Below, one piece after another: positions 1-7,569 of a stretch of 60,477 bases of DNA (the first letter of the stretch is position 1; every line of letters begins with the position of its first letter). Source of the DNA: Candidatus Chryseopegocella kryptomonas (lineage in GTDB: Bacteria; Bacteroidota; Ignavibacteria; Kryptoniales; Kryptoniaceae); NCBI RefSeq assembly GCF_001536065.1, contig NZ_CZVW01000012.1, positions 1 through 60,477 on the forward strand. The letters run 5' to 3'. The notes beneath the pieces are model-generated. The model worked only from the letters and a program-made list of their open reading frames with translations. It was not told the origin of the DNA and made no database searches. Made by a program: the position numbers and the translations under genes.

Positions 1-121
1 AATTATCAGTTGTAGGAGGCGTTCCAGTCCAATCTGAAGGATTACCATCAACCGTTATTTGAGCAACCGCAAATGAAACGGCAACAGCCAAAATGCCGAA
101 AATCGCAAATATTTTCTTCAT
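1..121 (-). CDS. Secreted protein, N-terminal fragment (CBM9-like start)
   Basis: This is the first 40 codons of a gene that runs off the left edge of the window. The reading starts with MKKIFAIFGILAVAVSFAVA, a clear Sec signal peptide: two lysines, a hydrophobic core and an Ala-x-Ala-like end. It is followed by QITVDGNPSDWTGTPP. The pattern 'VDG-x-PSDW' is the usual opening of CBM9-like or DOMON-like carbohydrate-binding domains in secreted proteins, but 20 mature residues are too few to assign a function. The start is fixed by a strong ribosome binding site, AGGAGG, seven bases before the ATG. Too short to name further. Confidence 0.6.
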   Translation of the reverse strand, partial: MKKIFAIFGILAVAVSFAVAQITVDGNPSDWTGTPPTTDN

Positions 122-256
122 AGCGATTTCCTCCTTTTGTTTTGGTTTAAGGATTGAAAATTTTTCAAAAAATTTTTAAGCAAGGATCTGGAAATGGATA
201 ATAAGCCACTACAACCGCCGTTGCTTTCACCTCCGTTGATTTTTTGTTTTTGTTTT

Positions 257-383
257 ACTCACCCCCTGTCCCCCTCTCTACAAAGTAGAGAGGGGGAACC
301 AAAGGGGGTGAGTTTTTATAGTTTTTACTCACCCCTGCCCCCTCTCTACAAAGTAGAGAGGGGGAATCTAAAAGGGGGTGAGT
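257..383. repeat. Left palindromic repeat pair (2 x 57 bp)
   Basis: Each copy has an outer inverted repeat, ACTCACCCCCT paired with AGGGGGTGAGT (257-267 with 303-313 in the first copy). Inside it is an inner 12 bp perfect stem, CCCCCTCTCTAC paired with GTAGAGAGGGGG (270-281 with 285-296), closed by an AAA loop. The asymmetric internal bulge reads GAACCAA or similar on the right side. The second copy (327-383) lacks one C in the outer left arm but keeps both stems. No long T-run follows the stems, so these are not ordinary terminators, although the fold could still affect RNA ends. Confidence 0.9.
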
Positions 384-386
384 TCT

Positions 387-752
387 CTATAAGTCATCAA
401 TAAAATTTTTTATCCTTTGCAAAACATCGTCTATATTGTCAAGTTCTTCATTTTTTATCCTCAAGACCTTTAAACCAAGTTTTTCAATGATCAAATCTCG
501 CTCTTTATCACGCTCAAGTTGATGCTTATGGATTTTGCCATCAACTTCCAAAACGAGTTTCTTTTCTGCGCAATAAAAATCTGCAACAAAAAAACGAAGT
601 CTTCCATCAATTTCAAACACGATCGGATGTTGACGCAAAAATTTCAATCCGAGAAATTTACGATTTCTCAGAACCTGCCACAATTTCTTTTCCGAAGATG
701 TTTGTTCTTTTCTTAACTGCCTTGCTATTTCAATTATTTGCCTTTTAAGCAT
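387..752 (-). CDS. DUF559 endonuclease-domain protein within repeat array
   Basis: Protein of 121 residues of the DUF559 family, a compact PD-(D/E)xK nuclease fold related to very-short-patch-repair endonucleases. The expected core is present: D58 in FVADFYC, then E69, D71 and K73 in LVLEVDGKIH, followed by the usual KERDLIIEKLGLKVLRI strand-helix segment. The frame stays open up to a GTG at 779, but that codon lies inside the third palindrome, so the ATG at 752 is the better start. No good ribosome binding site is visible. Family members are often found as solitary genes. The biochemical substrate is unknown, and its enclosure by palindromes is the main clue to its role. Confidence 0.8.
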   Translation of the reverse strand: MLKRQIIEIARQLRKEQTSSEKKLWQVLRNRKFLGLKFLRQHPIVFEIDGRLRFFVADFYCAEKKLVLEVDGKIHKHQLERDKERDLIIEKLGLKVLRIKNEELDNIDDVLQRIKNFIDDL

Positions 753-773
753 TGAGGTAGAGAATTTTGTTTT

Positions 774-969
774 ACTCACCCCTGCCCCCTCTCTACAAAA
801 AGTAGAGAGGGGGAATCAAAGGGGGTGAGTTCCTATAGTTTCTACTCACCCCCTAACCCCCTCTCTACAAAGTAGAGAGGGGGAACCAAAGGGGGTGAGT
901 TTTTATAGTTTCTACTCACCTCCTACCCCCTCTCTATAAAATAGAGAGGGGGAATTAAAGGGGGTGAGT
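774..969. repeat. Right palindromic repeat triplet (3 x 56-57 bp)
   Basis: Three further copies (774-830, 844-900, 914-969) lie downstream of the T9SS protein gene and upstream of the nuclease gene. The last copy carries paired changes in the inner stem: its arm ends TAT and the facing arm begins ATA, where the other copies have TAC and GTA, so base pairing is kept. Its outer arm also has a C-to-T change that a G-T wobble would tolerate. The first of the three has a longer AAAAA loop. Paired changes argue that the hairpin or palindrome itself is under selection or copied as such. Confidence 0.9.
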
Positions 970-991
970 TCATTGAGTTCATCAAGTGAAT

Positions 992-2857
992 TTACTTCAC
1001 CAGCATCATCTTCTTAACAGCATTAAACTTGCCTGCCTGCAACCTGTAGAAATAAACACCACTTGCAAGATTTGTCGCATCAAACTTCAACTCATAAACA
1101 CCCGGCTTCTGCTCCTCATCAATGAGAGTTGCAACCTCTTGACCGAGAATGTTGTAAATCTTCAATGTCACACGCTCCGTGTTCGGTATGCTATACTTAA
1201 TCGTTGTCGTCGGGTTAAATGGATTTGGATAGTTTTGATAAAGCTCATATGTAAGCGGAACTTCTCCTGTTTCTTTCACACCCGTGAATTTATTAACTAT
1301 TTTCACCGTATCTTTAAACGCGCCAAGCCCACGCTGTCTTCCAAATTTAACAACCTCAAGCTCATTTATCGCCTTCTTCCCAGTCTGATTTGGCATATCA
1401 TCAAGGAACAAAAGATGATCCTCCTGGAACTCAGCCTCATTATCAACTATACCATTTACAGCAAACTTAAACTGTATCGGTCCCTTTGACGACCACTTCG
1501 GGAATGTTATCGCTATTGAATAAATCGTATCTCCTGCAACTTTATCTGGATACCTTCCATCATCGTGAAGTTTCAAATTTGACCTATCTCTTGTTGGTTC
1601 ATTCCATATCCAGAACAATGGTGGCTGGCTTCCCGCAACAAACAACGAATCAACCCTTGTAATCGGATCACCATTCTTATCCGTTGCACCCCTCATATCG
1701 CAATAAATCCAAACTTCAACACCTTCATCCTTTTGAACAAATCCCTCAGGACCTGAACCAGCAAAGTATCTTCTCGGGACTTCCTGCGTGTCTGCATCTG
1801 TGAATGTGTATCTATAATTTGAACCAGGTTCCCATCCACTATTTGGAACTCTTGCTTGATTATTTGTCCCCGTCTTGATGTAATACTTATACTCAATGAA
1901 ATCACCAGGAGCTGCTGTTATCGGAATAAATCCTTCCCAAATTCCAGGCTCAAGCGTTGATGGACTCAACTGATTCTGCTCTCCCCATCCATTGAAACTC
2001 CCACAAACAAGAACAACATCTCCACTATCCGGATAGAAATATCCTATCATCTGATAAACGCTCATATCAACACTGAAATAAAGATTAACCGTCTTTGCCG
2101 GTGCAATTACCTTCCTATCAAATGTTGTCCATCTCAATGTTGTATCCCGATTTATCGTAACTTCTCTGTTTGGATCACTTTCCCACTTTATAACGACATC
2201 TGGACTGTCTTTATAAGCTATCACAAATTTATACGCAATCGGTGATGGGCTTGGAAATCTTAATCTTCCAGACCAAACCTTATCATTTGCTGGCTCTGGC
2301 TTCAAAACAAATGTCTTGTTCCTGCTCAAATCTCCAAAATCATTATGACTTGGCAACTGTGCTCCCCTTACTCCAATAACATGGTTTACAGGATCAAATT
2401 CGGGTATGTTGTAAACATAAACCCTAAACCACACATCAATTGAATCAGTCGGCGTGTAAGGCGGATTCGGTCCAAAACCCTGCTTACGGAAAAACACAAA
2501 TGGAAGAGTGGTGTCGCTTGATGGAATTGTAAGAGTGTAATTATTACCAACTTCCCAATCCTCTGCGTAAAACTTATATTCAAGAACTTTTCCAACCATC
2601 GTATCAGGAAAATCAACTGTTAATGTCCAGTAATCTCCACCTAAATTTCTCATCCTGTTTGTCGGAGCACTTCCCCAGGGACCAAGTAATGGATGTGAAC
2701 CACGAACTTCAACAAGTGATGTGTCAACAAGAAACTTCGGCGATGTCGCTGTGTTAACATTGAAAGTAACCTTTACAGTGCCTTGTGCAAGGGCAATTGA
2801 TGAAACTGTTAAGATAAGAACTAAACCAAGTGTTAAGAGTTTAAATTTGTACCACAT
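992..2857 (-). CDS. T9SS-sorted protein with tandem CBM20-like domains
   Basis: Secreted protein of 621 residues. A signal peptide (about residues 1-24, ending SIALAQ) is followed by several immunoglobulin-like modules with the starch-binding CBM20/CBM48 style 'VRGSHPLLGPWG ... YKFYAEDWEVG', repeated around residues 27-130, 255-360 and 385-480. The last 85 residues are a textbook type A T9SS sorting domain: YQNYPNPFNPTTTIKYSIP, KIYNILGQEVATL, and a final GKFNAVKKMMLVK. No catalytic domain is recognised, so it is probably a surface glycan-binding protein. The start is supported by GAGGTCAAGCC before the ATG. It is the last gene of the LacI/TonB-receptor cluster, and its role in polysaccharide capture is inferred from that. 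Confidence 0.85.
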   Translation of the reverse strand: MWYKFKLLTLGLVLILTVSSIALAQGTVKVTFNVNTATSPKFLVDTSLVEVRGSHPLLGPWGSAPTNRMRNLGGDYWTLTVDFPDTMVGKVLEYKFYAEDWEVGNNYTLTIPSSDTTLPFVFFRKQGFGPNPPYTPTDSIDVWFRVYVYNIPEFDPVNHVIGVRGAQLPSHNDFGDLSRNKTFVLKPEPANDKVWSGRLRFPSPSPIAYKFVIAYKDSPDVVIKWESDPNREVTINRDTTLRWTTFDRKVIAPAKTVNLYFSVDMSVYQMIGYFYPDSGDVVLVCGSFNGWGEQNQLSPSTLEPGIWEGFIPITAAPGDFIEYKYYIKTGTNNQARVPNSGWEPGSNYRYTFTDADTQEVPRRYFAGSGPEGFVQKDEGVEVWIYCDMRGATDKNGDPITRVDSLFVAGSQPPLFWIWNEPTRDRSNLKLHDDGRYPDKVAGDTIYSIAITFPKWSSKGPIQFKFAVNGIVDNEAEFQEDHLLFLDDMPNQTGKKAINELEVVKFGRQRGLGAFKDTVKIVNKFTGVKETGEVPLTYELYQNYPNPFNPTTTIKYSIPNTERVTLKIYNILGQEVATLIDEEQKPGVYELKFDATNLASGVYFYRLQAGKFNAVKKMMLVK

Positions 2858-2958
2858 GGCTTGACCTCATTTTGTTTTTTGTTTGCGTTTATAATTTTGA
2901 AAATCGCCGATAAAAAGTCAAGATCTCTTTGCGGAAAATCACCTCCATAATTTTGTTT

Positions 2959-3972
2959 TTAAAATTGAATTGAAAGAGCAAAACTTTGAATATTTTTCAA
3001 AATCCCAAAATCTTGATACGCATAATCAAACTTGAACCCAAGCCCACCAACTTTGTAATTTAATCCAACGCCAGCGGTAAATCTCTCCTGCGAATCCTTC
3101 TGGAAAAGCGACTTATAACCAGCTCTCAAAAAAATGAAATTTCTGAAACTATACTCAAACCCGAGATTTAAACTTTCCGTGTTATCGTTCGGATGAAGTG
3201 CATCAACCGCAAGCGTAAAATAATTTGATTCCGTTTTGAAAACATCAATTGACGCACCAACTCTGAAATGTAAAGGCAATGGCCAATCATCCGTTTTTAA
3301 TTTAGCACTTATTGCTGGATTATTGCCCGAAGCACTTGGATCAGGGTCATAAACCACAAAAAGATCCTTTCCATCAAGTCGCATCTCCGTCCCAAAGTTG
3401 GTTATACTCGCACCAAGTTTCAATCCTCTGAATTCGGTTATAAATAAAACCCCAACATCAAGAGCGAACCCAGTTGCTCTTTCATTCCAGAGTTTCTGCT
3501 GGATGAATTTAACAGTTCCGCCAACAGAAAATCTATCTGTTAAATTCCTTGCATAGGATAAACCTACTGCTATATCACTTGCATCCCATCTTTCACCAGT
3601 TCCCTCCGGATAATCAATCGTTGTTACTTCTTCTTCGCCATAATCAAGCCGTGTGATTGAAACTCCGACAGCATTATTTCTATCAATTGCAACAGAGACG
3701 CCAACCCAATCAAAACTCGTTCCAAAAATCCAACGCGTATGCGATACCATAATTTCATTGCTTCCAATTCTTGAAGCCCCAGCTGGATTCCAATAAAGCG
3801 TGCTTACATCGCCAGCAAATGCCGTGAAAGCTCCTCCCATTCCAATTGCCCTTGGACCAACCGCAATTCCCAAAAAAGGAGCTGCTGTTGTGCCAACTTT
3901 TGATTGAGAAAATACATCCACGCTCAAAAATAAGAGCAAAATCAAAGCCGTCACAAACTTTTTAACTCTCAT
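2959..3972 (-). CDS. PorV/PorQ family outer-membrane protein
   Basis: Protein of 337 residues with a signal peptide (ending DVFSQ) followed by the conserved family start: FLGIAVGPRAIGMGGAFTAFAGD and then YWNPAGAS. This family, FadL-like barrels of the PorV/PorQ/UPF0164 group, supplies the shuttle or attachment proteins of the type IX secretion system and many paralogues that accompany secreted cargo. The remainder alternates aromatic and polar residues, as in a beta-barrel, and ends with a terminal Phe (SIQF). It lies 15 bp downstream of a large T9SS cargo gene and upstream of another, which fits a cargo-specific accessory role. The core T9SS genes (porK, L, M, N, sov) are not in the window. 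Confidence 0.85.
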   Translation of the reverse strand: MRVKKFVTALILLLFLSVDVFSQSKVGTTAAPFLGIAVGPRAIGMGGAFTAFAGDVSTLYWNPAGASRIGSNEIMVSHTRWIFGTSFDWVGVSVAIDRNNAVGVSITRLDYGEEEVTTIDYPEGTGERWDASDIAVGLSYARNLTDRFSVGGTVKFIQQKLWNERATGFALDVGVLFITEFRGLKLGASITNFGTEMRLDGKDLFVVYDPDPSASGNNPAISAKLKTDDWPLPLHFRVGASIDVFKTESNYFTLAVDALHPNDNTESLNLGFEYSFRNFIFLRAGYKSLFQKDSQERFTAGVGLNYKVGGLGFKFDYAYQDFGILKNIQSFALSIQF

Positions 3973-3987
3973 AGTTTTGCCAAAATT

Positions 3988-6900
3988 TTATTTGATAATT
4001 GCAAATTTTCCTGTTTTCTGTCCTATTCCAGGAGCATCAACGACATAGAAATATACTCCATAAGCTGCGTCAAGATTTTCCTTCGTTTTCAAATTCCAAG
4101 ACACTGTTCCATCTGAAATATCTTTATCGTGTTTCAAAGTAGCGACAAGTTCGCCACGTGCGGTGAAGATATAAATTGTCGCACCAGGTGGAACATTTGT
4201 GAAATCAATTTTTTGAGGACCACGCCCGCTTGAAATTCCCGGTGGTAAAGGTGGTTCCCATCTTTCAGCGACAACATAAGGATTCGGGACAACACGAATT
4301 TTGTCAAGTTGTGATTTTGCAAGTTCCGGATCAACACGATTTGCTCTGACTTTAAATTCAAAAACATCCTCTGCTCTGAATGGCTTGCTCAATTTGAAAA
4401 TTAACTTATTCCCAGCTCCCGGCAAAGCAAGCGACGAATCACCCTGAAATATCACAGCCCATGTAAATGAAGATGTATTCTGATATGTCTCATAAAATCC
4501 AATGCTTATCTGCCTCACCTTTGTGAAAGCGTTATAAACATTCACATAAACGAAATCAATGTATTTGTCCTCGGTCAAATTCTTAACTTTGAACTTAACA
4601 GGCGTTGCTGGAATCCTCAAAGGTGAATAAGCCATTGATGTATCAACTATTTCATCATAACATTCTATCGCATAATCAGCCGGATATTCTTTGCCTCTAA
4701 CTGCACCAGCGCTAAAAAGTGAAAAAGTCATCGTTGATCTCGGCGGTCTATTCCATTGGCTTGTATCAATTGACATCAATTTTATATTCCAGTGGTTATC
4801 AAAAATTAACCTCATACCGTCAAACAAAGCAGTTTCTCCCTCAAAAATTCTGCTCCATTTGACAACTGTATCCGGTGCATTAGAATTTGTAATGTCAATA
4901 ACCGAATAAGAAGTTGTAATCCTGTTGAATGATGAATCCTTGAAGACGACTCTATAAGTGTGATTGTCTTTGACTTTGAACGGGTCAAGGACATAAAGAT
5001 AAATGTTTCCAGTTCCAGGTCCCTGCGTATGTAAAATTGTATCAGTCCCTGCTGGAATAAATCCAGCGGTGGGTGCATTTGGAGTAACCATAACTGTGTT
5101 TTTGTCAAAAATTAATTCCCCCGTCGTCGTTCGTTGTATATATTTCGTGTTTTCAGAAGGATAAACCCCAAGTTCCGCATCACCTTTATCATAAGCCACA
5201 ACAGCGTAATAATAAGTCACTCCATTTTTCACATCTGTATCAATAAATTGATGCTGAATCCCGGAGTCATTGCCAAGCCAAAACTTAACACCATTTATAT
5301 CAAGCGGGAACCAACCGAAGACGCTATCTTTTAAATCAAATTGAGCAATTGGCTTGTAAAATATCGGATTTCCAAAACCATCTGTTATAACTCTTGCATC
5401 GTTGAAGTTCGGATCGGTCGCCTTGTAAATTTTATACCCTTCAAAATCAAATGCTTTGTTAATGTCTTCACCTTTATTTTTGTAAACTTCCGCAAGTGCT
5501 CTGTCAAACGATTTCTCAGCTATATCATCCCAGTACAAGACAACTTTTCTATCCCCGGCGATCGCTTTCAAGGTTGGTTTCTCAGGCGGTCTTGGGAAAT
5601 TGTAATTTGCGTCATAAATTCCCTGCATAACTTTTTTATTCGCGAACAAATCATCTTTGTTTTCGCCCATGAAAAGAATAAGCGAAAATCTTTCCGTTTG
5701 CTTTGAAGTCAACGGGAAATAACCAGAGCCAGCATCAAAATCAGGTCCTTCAACATAACCAGCAAGATATTGTTCTGGCACTTGCCAATTTCCGGGCATA
5801 AGACGACGCCATAATTCTTCATCATTTGCCATATTTATCGCCCCAGCTGGAACGAAGAAATCAAAACTCGTCAATCCAACTTGATCCGACTCATTAACAT
5901 CCGTTGCATCAAATCTTGATTCCCCCGGAGTTGGGACACCATCGCCTTCGCCCAAATCTCCAGTCCCCGGAACTCCGTCAGCACCAACATCATCCCAAAA
6001 TGGATCCCAATCACCATCGTTGTCAATTCCATCATCTCTTCTTTCGTCAATTAACGGATCATTTAAACCGCGACCTGTGAAATAGTTTTTATATGCAAGT
6101 GGGTTCAACTTGTCAAAGATAACCCTTCCATCTGCGGTTTTTCTAATTTGCCTGTAATGAAGGTCAAAATTTTCATCAACCAAACCATCAAGATCATCAT
6201 CAATTCCATTGTTCGGGACTTCAACAAGTTCTTTACCGGGCCAGATTTTAAACGGCTCGCCAAGTGAATAAACCATCACAGTATCCGCATCACTCTTGAA
6301 CAAAGTATCAAGCAAGACAACATGCCTTTCATAAACAGTTTGATAAACTTTATAAATCGGCGAATAAACTTTTTTAATCTCTATCAAAACAATTTTATTG
6401 TTCGGAAAATCAGGATTCGGTCCGGGGTCGTATCTTGATAGAATTCGTCTTGTTCCATCCGGATTTAATTGAGTTGGTGGAAAATCCTGCGCTTTAAATC
6501 TCGGGCTTGTCGGCAATTTGCTATCGCCATCGTTGTCAATTCCATCAAAAGGATTTCCGGGTGTTTCAAGAAATCCATAACCTAAATAGCCAACATTTCC
6601 AATCCATTTTGGATTTGAGCTTCTGTCAATGTAATTGTCCGCATCCCACGAATATGTTAAGTCCTCAGCAGCGTCAAAAAAGGAGAGATCATCTTTCCAT
6701 TCCGTATTTCCGCTTGAACCACCTCCAGCGCCAACCCATGTCCCAACAAGAAATCCAAAAACAGTTCTTCTGTAATCCGTTGTCCCCTCGTTTGTGATGT
6801 CGTATACCCAGAAAATCCCATCTTCGGCAAGCACATTTGACCATTGCATTCCTCTAACCTTTACAACAAGCCCATGCCCCATTCTCGTTGAATCAGTTGA

Positions 6901-7533
6901 ATCAGGTCTGAAACCATATCTTCGGTTATACTTTTCATCGTTGTTATCATCCATAACGAAATAACTTTCCTGATCTGCGTTTGTAATTCCCTTTCCAAAA
7001 TATCCATTCCAATAAGGTTTTCCAGTTGCTGTATCAATCCAATCGGGATGATCTGGCCAGAATGGTGGCCATGTTTCAGGCAGATGGCTCATCGCAACTC
7101 CTTTCCCAGGTGCTTGAAGCGTTGGATTCGCATAACCGGGCACAGGTTCAAATCCCCAAAACTTTCCACCGCTTCCAGTCTCACCACCAGAAGCACCGCC
7201 AGGTCTGTCAACAGGACAAATCACAACAGAATGAACCGTGTCAACGACAATTCGCTTTAAAACTGTGTCATATCTTGGGAAATAAAGCTCAAGCCCAACA
7301 AGTATACTGACATCACCAGCATAACCATTATCATCATATTTCCACGCAAGCGGTGGTCCTTGATTTGAAGGTTGCGCTATAACACCCCAGTTTCCAAAAA
7401 CTGTCTTAACAAGATTTCCATTATGAATCCCAACCTTCCTAAAAGTTCTATCACCCCTTAACTTCTGCGAGAAAAGATTTTCGTTTGAAATCAAGAGCAA
7501 AACCGAAATTAACAGAAATAAAATTTTTCGCAT
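3988..7533 (-). CDS. Large secreted protein with FnIII domain, Asp-rich repeats and T9SS C-terminus
   Basis: Protein of 1181 residues with a signal peptide (NENLFSQ end). Residues about 320-540 contain several Asp-rich, thrombospondin-3-like calcium-binding loops (GIDNDGDSK, GIDDDLDGLVDE, DDGIDNDGDWD). Around residues 640-800 there is a fibronectin type III-like domain that begins PPEKPTLKAIAGDRKVVLYW. The C-terminus (KIRVVPNPYVVAERWE ... YGVYFYVVDAPG ... KFAIIK) is the sorting-domain type found in Ignavibacteria and Bacteroidota. No enzyme signature was recognised. It sits between the TonB receptor (36 bp upstream) and the PorV-like gene (15 bp downstream), and is probably displayed on the cell surface. 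Its substrate is unknown. Confidence 0.8.
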   Translation of the reverse strand: MRKILFLLISVLLLISNENLFSQKLRGDRTFRKVGIHNGNLVKTVFGNWGVIAQPSNQGPPLAWKYDDNGYAGDVSILVGLELYFPRYDTVLKRIVVDTVHSVVICPVDRPGGASGGETGSGGKFWGFEPVPGYANPTLQAPGKGVAMSHLPETWPPFWPDHPDWIDTATGKPYWNGYFGKGITNADQESYFVMDDNNDEKYNRRYGFRPDSTDSTRMGHGLVVKVRGMQWSNVLAEDGIFWVYDITNEGTTDYRRTVFGFLVGTWVGAGGGSSGNTEWKDDLSFFDAAEDLTYSWDADNYIDRSSNPKWIGNVGYLGYGFLETPGNPFDGIDNDGDSKLPTSPRFKAQDFPPTQLNPDGTRRILSRYDPGPNPDFPNNKIVLIEIKKVYSPIYKVYQTVYERHVVLLDTLFKSDADTVMVYSLGEPFKIWPGKELVEVPNNGIDDDLDGLVDENFDLHYRQIRKTADGRVIFDKLNPLAYKNYFTGRGLNDPLIDERRDDGIDNDGDWDPFWDDVGADGVPGTGDLGEGDGVPTPGESRFDATDVNESDQVGLTSFDFFVPAGAINMANDEELWRRLMPGNWQVPEQYLAGYVEGPDFDAGSGYFPLTSKQTERFSLILFMGENKDDLFANKKVMQGIYDANYNFPRPPEKPTLKAIAGDRKVVLYWDDIAEKSFDRALAEVYKNKGEDINKAFDFEGYKIYKATDPNFNDARVITDGFGNPIFYKPIAQFDLKDSVFGWFPLDINGVKFWLGNDSGIQHQFIDTDVKNGVTYYYAVVAYDKGDAELGVYPSENTKYIQRTTTGELIFDKNTVMVTPNAPTAGFIPAGTDTILHTQGPGTGNIYLYVLDPFKVKDNHTYRVVFKDSSFNRITTSYSVIDITNSNAPDTVVKWSRIFEGETALFDGMRLIFDNHWNIKLMSIDTSQWNRPPRSTMTFSLFSAGAVRGKEYPADYAIECYDEIVDTSMAYSPLRIPATPVKFKVKNLTEDKYIDFVYVNVYNAFTKVRQISIGFYETYQNTSSFTWAVIFQGDSSLALPGAGNKLIFKLSKPFRAEDVFEFKVRANRVDPELAKSQLDKIRVVPNPYVVAERWEPPLPPGISSGRGPQKIDFTNVPPGATIYIFTARGELVATLKHDKDISDGTVSWNLKTKENLDAAYGVYFYVVDAPGIGQKTGKFAIIK

Positions 7534-7569
7534 TTTTTAAACCGAAATTTTTTGTTTCATTTTTCAAAA

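Larger units (their letters stand above)
257..969. mobile_element. Composite repeat element: palindrome array enclosing a DUF559 nuclease gene
   Basis: Five copies of one nested palindrome (starts at 257, 327, 774, 844 and 914) surround a DUF559 endonuclease gene. Adjacent copies start exactly 70 bp apart and are separated by a 13 bp spacer of the form TTTTATAGTTTYT. The nuclease gene sits in the place of a spacer between copies two and three: its stop codon lies in spacer-like sequence and its start lies 22 bp from copy three. No transposase or target-site duplication is visible. I infer a mobile or formerly mobile unit in which the nuclease acts on the palindromes, comparable in logic to REP/RAYT systems. 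That function is not shown by the sequence. Confidence 0.5.

Noticed and set aside
194-403. Open frame of 69 codons on the plus strand through the left repeat pair
   Set aside because: It is made of palindrome sequence, has low-complexity Pro/Ser/Leu translation and no ribosome binding site.
257-969. CRISPR array suggested by regular repeats
   Set aside because: The spacers are 13 bp and nearly identical to one another, the repeats are 56-57 bp long palindromes, and no cas gene is present.
986-1489. Plus-strand open frame of 167 codons
   Set aside because: It is the reverse strand of a T9SS protein gene whose frame is fully supported by its domains.
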